Of a DNA stretch of 64,000 nucleotides, positions 47,196 through 54,386 are shown one piece after another. The DNA is taken from the NCBI GenBank assembly GCA_024643425.1, contig JAHEMY010000003.1, forward strand, positions 1 to 64,000. Reading direction: 5' to 3'. The notes beneath the pieces were generated by a model, which was not told where the DNA came from, ran no database searches, and saw only the letters and a program-made list of their open reading frames with translations. A program made the translations under genes and the position numbers. The stretch comes from Flavobacteriaceae bacterium (GTDB lineage Bacteria > Bacteroidota > Bacteroidia > Flavobacteriales > Flavobacteriaceae). Numbering within the stretch: position 1 is the first letter of the stretch; every line of letters begins with the position of its first letter.

Positions 47196-47222
47196 AACAA
47201 CCCACACTTAAAAATTCCTACC
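47196..47222 (-). promoter_or_regulatory. Candidate ECF promoter of fecR-receptor, module 2
   Basis: Minus strand: GGTAGGAATTTTTA (47222-47209), 8 nt, TTGTTTTAT; TGTT is at 47199-47196. The 14-base and the 9-base blocks are repeated exactly, with equal spacing, before the lipoprotein of this module. Confidence 0.72.
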
Positions 47223-47231
47223 GTGATTGCA

Positions 47232-47747
47232 TTAAATTTCTTCAATTTCTTCTCTTAATTTTTCCAAAGCCGTATAAATACGCTTTTCAACTGCTTTTCT
47301 TGAAATGCCCAAAATTTCTGCAATTTCCTTATGCCGTTTTCCTTCGACGCGATTCATTAAAAAGGCAACGCGCTGCCCTTCCGGTAATTTTGCAAGGGCA
47401 TTTTGCAATTTATCCATGTATTCTTGTTCCTCTAATACAAATTGAGGAGTTTCGTTGGTATGCGTGGTTGGCTTCTCTTGTTGGTATTTTAGCACCACTT
47501 TTTGATGCTTTAGCTCATTTAACGTTAGGTTGTTTGCCACCGTAAACAGAAAACTCTTCGCCTTGTCCACGGGCGTATCCTTACAATGCTTCCAAAGTTT
47601 AATGAAAGCTTCCTGAACTTTGTCTTCCGGGTTTATTTGTTCCCCGTATTTATAGTAAATGAAATTATGTAGTTGCGCAGACCACTTTTCGTAGAGTTGG
47701 GAAAATAGTTCTTCCTTGCATACATTCTCGAAAAGTGGTTTGGCCAT
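47232..47747 (-). CDS. ECF sigma-70 factor (FecI-like), module 2
   Basis: A 171-residue sigma factor with region 2 (KVQEAFIKLWKHC) and region 4 (HKEIAEILGISRKAVEKRIY). Closely related to the module 1 factor, with shared segments VDKAKSFLFTVANNL/QEKAKSFLYTVANNM and AFLMNRVEGK/AFLMNRIEGK. A weak TATCTTCG at 47768-47761 may be its own housekeeping -7 element, separate from the GGTAGG elements. Confidence 0.95.
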   Translation of the reverse strand: MAKPLFENVCKEELFSQLYEKWSAQLHNFIYYKYGEQINPEDKVQEAFIKLWKHCKDTPVDKAKSFLFTVANNLTLNELKHQKVVLKYQQEKPTTHTNETPQFVLEEQEYMDKLQNALAKLPEGQRVAFLMNRVEGKRHKEIAEILGISRKAVEKRIYTALEKLREEIEEI

Positions 47748-47780
47748 AGAAGTGTTTTTGCGAAGATAAAAAATAATGTG

Positions 47781-47807
47781 GGTAGGAATTTTTATTTTTA
47801 AATTGTT
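47781..47807 (+). promoter_or_regulatory. Candidate ECF promoter of the lipoprotein gene, module 2
   Basis: GGTAGGAATTTTTA (47781-47794), 8 nt, TTGTTTTAT with TGTT at 47804-47807. The first G is 55 nt before the ATG, the same distance as in module 1. Confidence 0.72.
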
Positions 47808-47835
47808 TTATTTGTGTAAATGAAAGAATGACAAT

Positions 47836-48486
47836 ATGAATAAATTATTATTTCTTGTTTTTTGTGTGCTGTTAAGCGCTTGCCAAGAAGAAGAATTTAC
47901 CGAGATAAGTAATCAAGAGGAATCATCGTTTTTATTGGACGAACAATTATCTGGATATATGAAATCTGTAGCCTCCCATGATGGCTCCTTTGATAATAGA
48001 ATTGACAATTCAGACTGCTTTAGTATTAATTTCCCCTATGGCTTATGGGTAAATGGGGAACGGCATAACATGTCTTCTGCCGAGGATTTGATGGAAATTA
48101 CGTCGGGCGCGGAGGTTGTTCCGGAATTTCCGGTGACGATTACTACGGCAGACTATGTGGAAGTAGAAGTGAATTCAGTGAATGAATTACAAGCCATGAT
48201 TCTCGATTGCCATAGTGGTCAAATGTATGACGACATTATTACTTGTGTCGACTTTAGCTACCCGATTACCATTTCGTTGTACGACACCGAAAATTCAAAT
48301 TTCGAAACCGTGACTTTAAACCATGACTTGGATACATTTTCTTCCATAGAAACCCTAGATCCAAATAGGTTGGCGTCCCTTAATTTTCCAATTACTTTAG
48401 TGCTCAACAATGGCAATGCCATTACCGTAACTTCAAATGAAGATTTGAAAAATAAAATATTTAGCATTGCAGCAATTTGCAATTAA
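47836..48486 (+). CDS. Lipoprotein with four YP repeats (module 2)
   Basis: A 216-residue lipoprotein (lipobox LSAC). It consists only of the domain found at the N-terminus of the module 1 lipoprotein: four units CFSINFPYGLWVNGE, VPEFPVTITT, CVDFSYPITISLYD and ASLNFPITLVLNNGN. The preceding segment HDGSFDNRIDNSDC parallels NDGTLDNLIDGSSC of module 1. No DWD domains. No family known to me. Divergent from the sigma gene with its own ECF-like promoter; likely the surface partner of the module 2 receptor. Confidence 0.83.
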   Translation: MNKLLFLVFCVLLSACQEEEFTEISNQEESSFLLDEQLSGYMKSVASHDGSFDNRIDNSDCFSINFPYGLWVNGERHNMSSAEDLMEITSGAEVVPEFPVTITTADYVEVEVNSVNELQAMILDCHSGQMYDDIITCVDFSYPITISLYDTENSNFETVTLNHDLDTFSSIETLDPNRLASLNFPITLVLNNGNAITVTSNEDLKNKIFSIAAICN

Positions 48487-48527
48487 TAATGTTATAGAAA
48501 AGATTGTTAGGTTGGTTAGTTAGTTGT

Positions 48528-48562
48528 AAAAGCGTCTCTAGATTTAAATCGAGGCGCTTTTT
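48528..48562. terminator. Terminator between module 2 lipoprotein and DUF1624 gene
   Basis: AAAAGCGTCTC (48528-48538) pairs with GAGGCGCTTTT around a short loop, then T. With A- and T-runs on either side it can act for both converging genes. Confidence 0.85.
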
Positions 48563-48564
48563 CA

Positions 48565-49749
48565 TTATAAATAACTTAACCACCAGTAATTGCGATGCGC
48601 AGCTTTGTATTTCATATACCATAAACAAGGAATGTATAGCACTAACACGACCAAGACCCAAATTAAATAGGTGGTTCCCAAGGAATATCCATAGCCGTGC
48701 AACGCATTTGAAGTGAATACATTTTGAGTGAAAATCATTCTAGTCCAATCGCCACCGGTAATTAGTAATCCTATGATGGCTCCAACATGAATCACCAAAA
48801 CGTGCAATAGATAGTAAAAAAATGGAACGCGCCCAAAGACCAGAAAAAAGTCGGTAATTTTATTCTTTACATGCTCCGTGGCATATAAAAATAAAAATCC
48901 AGGTCCTAGAGTAACTAGCACAAACGCCAGGGAAGGAGGGTACTTAGTCACATTTAAAAACGACAAAAATGTATAAACACCATTCCGCTGCTCTGACCAT
49001 GGGACTAAATCGCCATAACTGTTTATTCCTCGAACTATAAAGAATAGCGCTAACGATCCAAAGCCCAATCGAAGGAGCCACTTTTTCCGCAATGCAGGGT
49101 CGAAATCTCGATCGTATAAACTTCCAAACAAAAATCCTAATACCATAACACCAACCCAGGGTAGGATCGGATAAAAGAAGGCGACCATTCGATTTCCGAA
49201 CATCACAAACTGACTTTGATGAAGGATATACCACAAAATTGTTAAAGGATCCTTTCCTTGCATGGTGAAACTATCCAATAAATTATGTCCAAAAATTAAA
49301 ATCAATCCTAGAATCAATAGTGCCTTCTTTGGGATGAAAATTAAAAAGGATAAAACAACCATGGCGAGTCCTATAGCCCAAATTACTTGTAGGTTGATAA
49401 AGCCATAACTCACATCGAACCACCATAAAAAATTCATTACGACTATTTCAATGAAGATAAGCCATAGCCCTCTTGAGATAAGGAATTTAAACAGTTCCAT
49501 CTTTGTTTTATTTCGCCCGTATAAATAAGCCGAAGTACCTGCTAGAAATACAAATGTAGGGGCGCAATAATGGGTGATGAAGCGTGTGAAAAATAAAAAA
49601 GGTGTTGTGGTTTCTAAATTAGTAGGGTCGTTGGTTGTAAGGGCATTTAAATGAAAATAATCTCGAACATGATCTAAGGCCATAATCACCATCACGACAC
49701 CACGGAGCAAATCAATCGATTCGATGCGGTACTTTTTTAATTCACTCAT
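48565..49749 (-). CDS. DUF1624 / heparan-alpha-glucosaminide N-acetyltransferase-like membrane protein
   Basis: A 394-residue polytopic membrane protein with roughly ten hydrophobic segments. The N-terminus RIESIDLLRGVVMVIMALDH with VRDYFH is the hallmark of DUF1624 (HGSNAT catalytic-like acyltransferases). FLAGTSAYLYGRNK follows. Such proteins move acyl groups across the inner membrane to sugars; the substrate here is unknown. Confidence 0.87.
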   Translation of the reverse strand: MSELKKYRIESIDLLRGVVMVIMALDHVRDYFHLNALTTNDPTNLETTTPFLFFTRFITHYCAPTFVFLAGTSAYLYGRNKTKMELFKFLISRGLWLIFIEIVVMNFLWWFDVSYGFINLQVIWAIGLAMVVLSFLIFIPKKALLILGLILIFGHNLLDSFTMQGKDPLTILWYILHQSQFVMFGNRMVAFFYPILPWVGVMVLGFLFGSLYDRDFDPALRKKWLLRLGFGSLALFFIVRGINSYGDLVPWSEQRNGVYTFLSFLNVTKYPPSLAFVLVTLGPGFLFLYATEHVKNKITDFFLVFGRVPFFYYLLHVLVIHVGAIIGLLITGGDWTRMIFTQNVFTSNALHGYGYSLGTTYLIWVLVVLVLYIPCLWYMKYKAAHRNYWWLSYL

Positions 49750-49842
49750 GGAAAGGTTGTTTGAATAAAACTAACGATTTTAATGAAAATAGGGTTCGTT
49801 TTTAGTGCGAATTTGCAATCACCAATTATTGAATACTTCCCC

Positions 49843-49873
49843 TTTGCTACTCCTTCGTCAATTTGTATCTTTG
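49843..49873 (+). promoter_or_regulatory. Promoter of ffh
   Basis: TTTG (49843-49846), exactly 19 nt, TATCTTTG (49866-49873): the best match in the window to the Bacteroidota housekeeping promoter. Confidence 0.7.
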
Positions 49874-49898
49874 CTTTTCTAAAATTGTAAGTAAGATC

Positions 49899-51227
49899 AT
49901 GTTCGATAATTTAAGTGAAAAGCTGGATAAAGCGCTTCATGTCCTAAAAGGTCATGGGAGCATTACAGAAGTCAATGTAGCAGAAACCCTGAAGGAGGTG
50001 CGTCGAGCACTCTTGGACGCTGACGTGAATTTTAAAATAGCGAAAGAATTCACGACTACAGTGAAGGAAAAAGCGTTAGGACAAAATGTTTTAACGACGC
50101 TTCAGCCCGGACAATTGATGGTCAAATTGGTCAAAGACGAACTCACCGAATTGATGGGTGGTGACACGGCCGGAATTAATTTAAGCGGCACCCCAAGCAT
50201 TATCTTAATGTCGGGGTTGCAAGGAAGTGGTAAAACCACCTTCTCCGGAAAACTAGCGAATTATTTAAAAACGAAGAAATCAAAAAAACCCTTATTAGTA
50301 GCTTGTGATATATACAGACCTGCAGCAATAAACCAGTTGCATGTGGTAGGAGATCAAATAGGCGTTGAAGTCTATAGCGAAGAAGGGAATAAGAATCCTG
50401 TCGAAATTGCTAAGAATGCAATTGCCTACGCAAAGAGTAACGGTTTTAATGTTGTGATTGTCGATACGGCCGGTCGTTTGGCGGTTGATGAGGCGATGAT
50501 GACCGAAATCGCAAACGTTCATAAAGCCATTGAGCCTCAAGAGACCTTGTTTGTTGTGGATTCGATGACGGGTCAAGATGCTGTAAATACAGCTAAAGCC
50601 TTTAACGACCGACTTAATTTTGACGGGGTGGTACTTACCAAACTCGATGGTGATACCCGTGGGGGAGCTGCAATTTCGATTAAAAGTGTGGTCGACAAAC
50701 CTATCAAATTCATCGGTACCGGTGAAAAGATGGATGCCATTGATGTGTTCCATCCTTCACGTATGGCCGACCGTATTTTAGGTATGGGGGATGTAATCTC
50801 TTTAGTTGAACGTGCCCAAGAGCAGTTTGATGAAGAAGAAGCCCGTAAACTTCAAAAGAAGATAGCAAAAAACCAATTTGGTTTCGACGACTTCCTAAGT
50901 CAGATACAGCAGGTAAAGAAGATGGGAAGCATGAAGGACCTGATTGGAATGATTCCCGGAGCAGGGAAGGCGATGAAGGATATCGATATCGATGATGATG
51001 CATTTAAACATATTGAAGCCATTATTCATTCAATGACGCCGGAAGAGCGCACTTCACCGGGAGTAATCAATGGAAGTCGCAAAAAACGCATTGCAAAAGG
51101 AAGCGGAACTTCTGTACAACAAATCAACCAGTTGTTGAAACAATTCGACCAAATGAGTAAGATGATGAAAATGATGCAAGGTGGTGGAGGCCGAAAGATG
51201 ATGCAAATGATGGGAAAAATGCAATAA
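49899..51227 (+). CDS. ffh: Signal recognition particle protein Ffh
   Basis: A 442-residue GTPase that targets membrane proteins to SecY through FtsY. The N domain is MFDNLSEKLDKALHVLKG. The G domain has GLQGSGKTTFSGKLA, DTAGRLAVDEAMM and TKLDGDTRGGAA. The C-terminal M domain is methionine-rich (MSKMMKMMQ...). The ATG at 49899 is chosen over an upstream TTG at 49863, which lies in the promoter -7 region. Confidence 0.98.
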   Translation: MFDNLSEKLDKALHVLKGHGSITEVNVAETLKEVRRALLDADVNFKIAKEFTTTVKEKALGQNVLTTLQPGQLMVKLVKDELTELMGGDTAGINLSGTPSIILMSGLQGSGKTTFSGKLANYLKTKKSKKPLLVACDIYRPAAINQLHVVGDQIGVEVYSEEGNKNPVEIAKNAIAYAKSNGFNVVIVDTAGRLAVDEAMMTEIANVHKAIEPQETLFVVDSMTGQDAVNTAKAFNDRLNFDGVVLTKLDGDTRGGAAISIKSVVDKPIKFIGTGEKMDAIDVFHPSRMADRILGMGDVISLVERAQEQFDEEEARKLQKKIAKNQFGFDDFLSQIQQVKKMGSMKDLIGMIPGAGKAMKDIDIDDDAFKHIEAIIHSMTPEERTSPGVINGSRKKRIAKGSGTSVQQINQLLKQFDQMSKMMKMMQGGGGRKMMQMMGKMQ

Positions 51228-51255
51228 TCAACAAATAACTTAATACCTCTTTAAA

Positions 51256-52134
51256 ATGACTATTCTCGACGGAAAAAAAATTAGCAACGATATTAAAAAT
51301 GAAATTGCTGCCAGAGTAGATAAAATGAAGGAACGTGGTGAAAAGGTTCCTCATTTGGCAGCCGTGATTGTTGGTGAAGACGGGGCTAGTTTGACCTATG
51401 TGGGAAGTAAGGTGCGCGCGTGTGAGCGTGTTGGTTATAAATCCACCATGATTCAATTACCGCACACGACCAGTGAAGTCGAGTTAATTCAGCAAATAAG
51501 AGCCTTGAACAAGGATAATGATATAGACGGATTTATTGTGCAACTGCCGCTTCCTCCTCAAATTGATGAAGAGAAAATATTATTGGAAGTTGATCCAAGT
51601 AAGGACGTAGATGGTTTCCATCCTATGAATTTTGGAAAAATGGCCTTGGACATGAGCACTTTTATTCCCGCAACGCCTTTTGGCATTCTGGAATTGCTGG
51701 AACGATACAAAGTAGAAACGCAAGGAAAACATACAGTAGTGATTGGCCGAAGCCATATCGTTGGAAGACCCATGAGTATTTTAATGAGCCGAAAGGGATG
51801 GCCAGGAAATAGTACCGTTACATTAACGCACAGCAGCACGAAGAACATTGCAGACATCACACGTCAGGCTGATATTATTATTTCGGCTTTAGGTGTCCCC
51901 GATTTTCTAAAAGCGGACATGGTGAAAGACGATGTCGTAATTATCGACGTTGGTATTACTCGTGTAAAGGATGAATCTCAACCGCGAGGATATGTGATCA
52001 AAGGGGATGTCGATTTTGAAAATGTGAGTAAAAAAGCTTCTTTTATCACTCCGGTTCCAGGAGGAGTTGGTCCCATGACCATTGCCATGTTGTTAAAAAA
52101 TACGTTGTTAGCCAGAGAGCAACGAAATAATTAG
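51256..52134 (+). CDS. folD: Bifunctional methylene-THF dehydrogenase / methenyl-THF cyclohydrolase
   Basis: A 292-residue one-carbon enzyme interconverting 5,10-methylene- and 10-formyl-tetrahydrofolate. Motifs: YVGSKVRACERVG with the catalytic-Lys region, GFIVQLPLPPQIDEEKILL, VVIGRSHIVGRPMSILM (Rossmann) and PVPGGVGPMTIAML. It follows ffh by 28 nt and its stop overlaps the converging permease gene by 4 nt. Confidence 0.98.
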   Translation: MTILDGKKISNDIKNEIAARVDKMKERGEKVPHLAAVIVGEDGASLTYVGSKVRACERVGYKSTMIQLPHTTSEVELIQQIRALNKDNDIDGFIVQLPLPPQIDEEKILLEVDPSKDVDGFHPMNFGKMALDMSTFIPATPFGILELLERYKVETQGKHTVVIGRSHIVGRPMSILMSRKGWPGNSTVTLTHSSTKNIADITRQADIIISALGVPDFLKADMVKDDVVIIDVGITRVKDESQPRGYVIKGDVDFENVSKKASFITPVPGGVGPMTIAMLLKNTLLAREQRNN

Positions 52135-53144
52135 GTGCTTTCGTCCGGGTATTCTTGTTTGTAAATGTTAAGAAGTACCAAGAAGAGACTAATTAAAAGC
52201 GGTCCAAAAATTAGTCCGATAAACCCAAACAGTGGAACCCCAACGATTACTCCAATCAAGGTAATAAGCGGATGTACATTATCCAAACGCTTCAATACAT
52301 AAAGTCGAATAATATTGTCGGTTGAACCTACCACGACAAAACCGTAAATTAAAATGGCCCAAGCAGTAAAACTGTTCCCCGTTGAAAGTTCCAAAATAAA
52401 TACGGGTAAAATACCAATAAGCGTTCCGACGAAAGGAATCATGGACCCGATGGTGACTATGATAAACCAAAAAAATGGATCTTGAACCCCAAAAATCAAA
52501 AAGCCAATTAACGCAACTACTCCTTGGGCAACTGCAACAAGAGGAATGCCTAAGGCATTCGAGCGAACCATGGTTTTAACATCGTCACTTATCACTTTTA
52601 GATTCGCTTGATTCACTGGAATGTAAGCCCCTATAGAGCTTTTTGCCATGGCGCGATCTGTTAATAGATAGTAAAGGATAAAATACATAATTCCAATTGC
52701 AATAAACACGTTGAAGGTGCCACCTGCAAAGTCTTTAAGATTTCCAGATAGCCAAGAAGAAATGGCTCCTACATCAATTTGAGAAGCTACGTCATAGGGA
52801 AGATGCTCCTGTAAATTGGCAAGTTGATTCTTGACCGCACCAATTACTTTTTCAGAATTGGTCACTGCATCTTGTACTTTGTTTCCCAGCATATACACAA
52901 CACCCAGCACCGGAACAAGTATCCCGATAAAGGATACCAAACATAAAAAGATTGCGGCCAAAGAAACATTCCATTTGCGTCGGACTAAATGCACCATCCA
53001 ACCTCGTAAAAGCACGTACAAAGTAATTGCGCCAAGGACCCCGGATAAATAAGGAAGCAGCTCAACGAAGATTAAGCCAGCTATGATAATTATTAGTATT
53101 AAAATAAATACCTGTCGTATAATTTTTTGTGGAATGGGATTCAT
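52131..53144 (-). CDS. AI-2E-family (YdiK/PerM-like) membrane permease
   Basis: A 337-residue membrane protein with about seven to eight hydrophobic segments and the family end region PLITLIGVIVGVPLFGFIGL with FGPLLISLFLVLL. The family was named for autoinducer-2 export but most members have unproven or different roles. Monocistronic, convergent with folD (4-nt overlap). Confidence 0.88.
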   Translation of the reverse strand: MNPIPQKIIRQVFILILIIIIAGLIFVELLPYLSGVLGAITLYVLLRGWMVHLVRRKWNVSLAAIFLCLVSFIGILVPVLGVVYMLGNKVQDAVTNSEKVIGAVKNQLANLQEHLPYDVASQIDVGAISSWLSGNLKDFAGGTFNVFIAIGIMYFILYYLLTDRAMAKSSIGAYIPVNQANLKVISDDVKTMVRSNALGIPLVAVAQGVVALIGFLIFGVQDPFFWFIIVTIGSMIPFVGTLIGILPVFILELSTGNSFTAWAILIYGFVVVGSTDNIIRLYVLKRLDNVHPLITLIGVIVGVPLFGFIGLIFGPLLISLFLVLLNIYKQEYPDEST

Positions 53145-53257
53145 ATCAATGATTGTTGAAGGATAAAGTTACATGATTTTATATAATATTTGCGCCAAAC
53201 AAGAATCCATAAAGCAGCAATACTTTTCTTATCTTAAACCACTTATTTGTTTTGATA

Positions 53258-53995
53258 TTGAAGGGTTCTATTTTTTTTACGGATAATCACGCTTTCCAAA
53301 TGTTTGGAATGCAACACATCTTAGCGATGCTTTTTTTTGCAGGCTTGGGGTATTTCTTGTTGCGTAAGGCAAAGAAATGGCCCTATGAAGTTCAGGTGAA
53401 TGTGGCAGTGATCATGTCGTTTTTTTTATCCGTCACCTTAATTACATGGACGCTCATAAAAATCTCTTTGAATGGTTTTGATGTTAGAGAAGATTTACCA
53501 CTGCACCTATGTAATTTTGTCTCAATATTACTTCCGGTCTTTGCCATCACTCGAAAAAAGTGGATGTATGAAATTCTAGTTTTTTGGATTTTAGCGGGAA
53601 CTACGCAGGCGATTCTTACTCCCGATCTTGTTAATGGGTTTCCTCATTACCACTTTTTGAAATATTGGATCGTTCATTGCGGGCTGGTGATTTTTATCCT
53701 TTATATGACCTTCATATTTAAAATGAGGCCCACAGTGAAAAGTATTTTTAAATCCTTTTTCGCTCTGCAGCTTTATTTTGGTCTGATGTTGTTGGTAAAT
53801 TCGATTTTTGATGCGAACTATCTGTTCATTTCTGAAAAGCCGCCACAAGGATCACTGTTGGATTATTTAGGAGACTGGCCGTATTATATCTTTATGGCCG
53901 AATTAATTCTTTTTCCTTACTTCTTCTTAATCTACCTGCCCTTTCATCTTACCCGAAAAAAGGCTATTTCGCAAAAAGCTGATCCAAATTTTTAA
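53258..53995 (+). CDS. TIGR02206-type integral membrane protein (YwaF-like)
   Basis: A 245-residue protein with about six to seven membrane segments. The N-terminus FFTDNHAFQMFGMQHILAML and the central LPLHLCNFVSILLPVFAITR with HYHFLKYWIVHCGLVI match the TIGR02206/TMEM164-like family; conserved His and Cys residues lie in the helices. No ATG precedes the conserved N-terminus. A TTG at 53258 (or 53252) is the likely start; the ATG at 53300 would remove conserved sequence. Function unknown. Confidence 0.78.
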   Translation: MKGSIFFTDNHAFQMFGMQHILAMLFFAGLGYFLLRKAKKWPYEVQVNVAVIMSFFLSVTLITWTLIKISLNGFDVREDLPLHLCNFVSILLPVFAITRKKWMYEILVFWILAGTTQAILTPDLVNGFPHYHFLKYWIVHCGLVIFILYMTFIFKMRPTVKSIFKSFFALQLYFGLMLLVNSIFDANYLFISEKPPQGSLLDYLGDWPYYIFMAELILFPYFFLIYLPFHLTRKKAISQKADPNF

Positions 53996-54386
53996 AGGCT
54001 TTGAATTCCAAAGCATTCCCTGCTGGATCCTTAAAAAACATAGTCGCTTGCTCACCTACCTCGCCTTCAAAACGAACATAGGGTTCAATAATGAAAGGAA
54101 CTTGTTTTTCAGCGACCCGTTTCGCTAATTCATAGAAATCGTTCATTTCTAAGACTACTCCAAAGTGCGGAACCGGAACCTCTTTACCATCTACAGGGTT
54201 GGTGTGCAAGGCTTCATCGTTGGATTCTTTTAAATGAATCACCAGCTGATGTCCAAAAAAATTAAAATCGACCCAATGATCACTACTTCGTCCTTCAGAA
54301 CATCCTAAAACATCTCTGTAAAAAAGGCGATTTCGTTCGATATGATCAACGGGAATTGCTAGGTGGAAGGGTCTAAGCTTAGTCAT
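53964..54386 (-). CDS. VOC-family protein (glyoxalase/bleomycin-resistance fold)
   Basis: A 140-residue protein with two beta-alpha-beta-beta-beta units. FHLAIPVDHIERNRLFYRDV supplies the first metal-ligand His; VPHFGVVLEM and FKDPAGNALEFKAF supply the later His and Glu. Substrate unknown. Its start overlaps the methyltransferase gene by 8 nt, so the two are probably coupled. Its 3' end overlaps the converging TIGR02206 gene by 32 nt. Confidence 0.9.
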   Translation of the reverse strand: MTKLRPFHLAIPVDHIERNRLFYRDVLGCSEGRSSDHWVDFNFFGHQLVIHLKESNDEALHTNPVDGKEVPVPHFGVVLEMNDFYELAKRVAEKQVPFIIEPYVRFEGEVGEQATMFFKDPAGNALEFKAFKNLDQLFAK

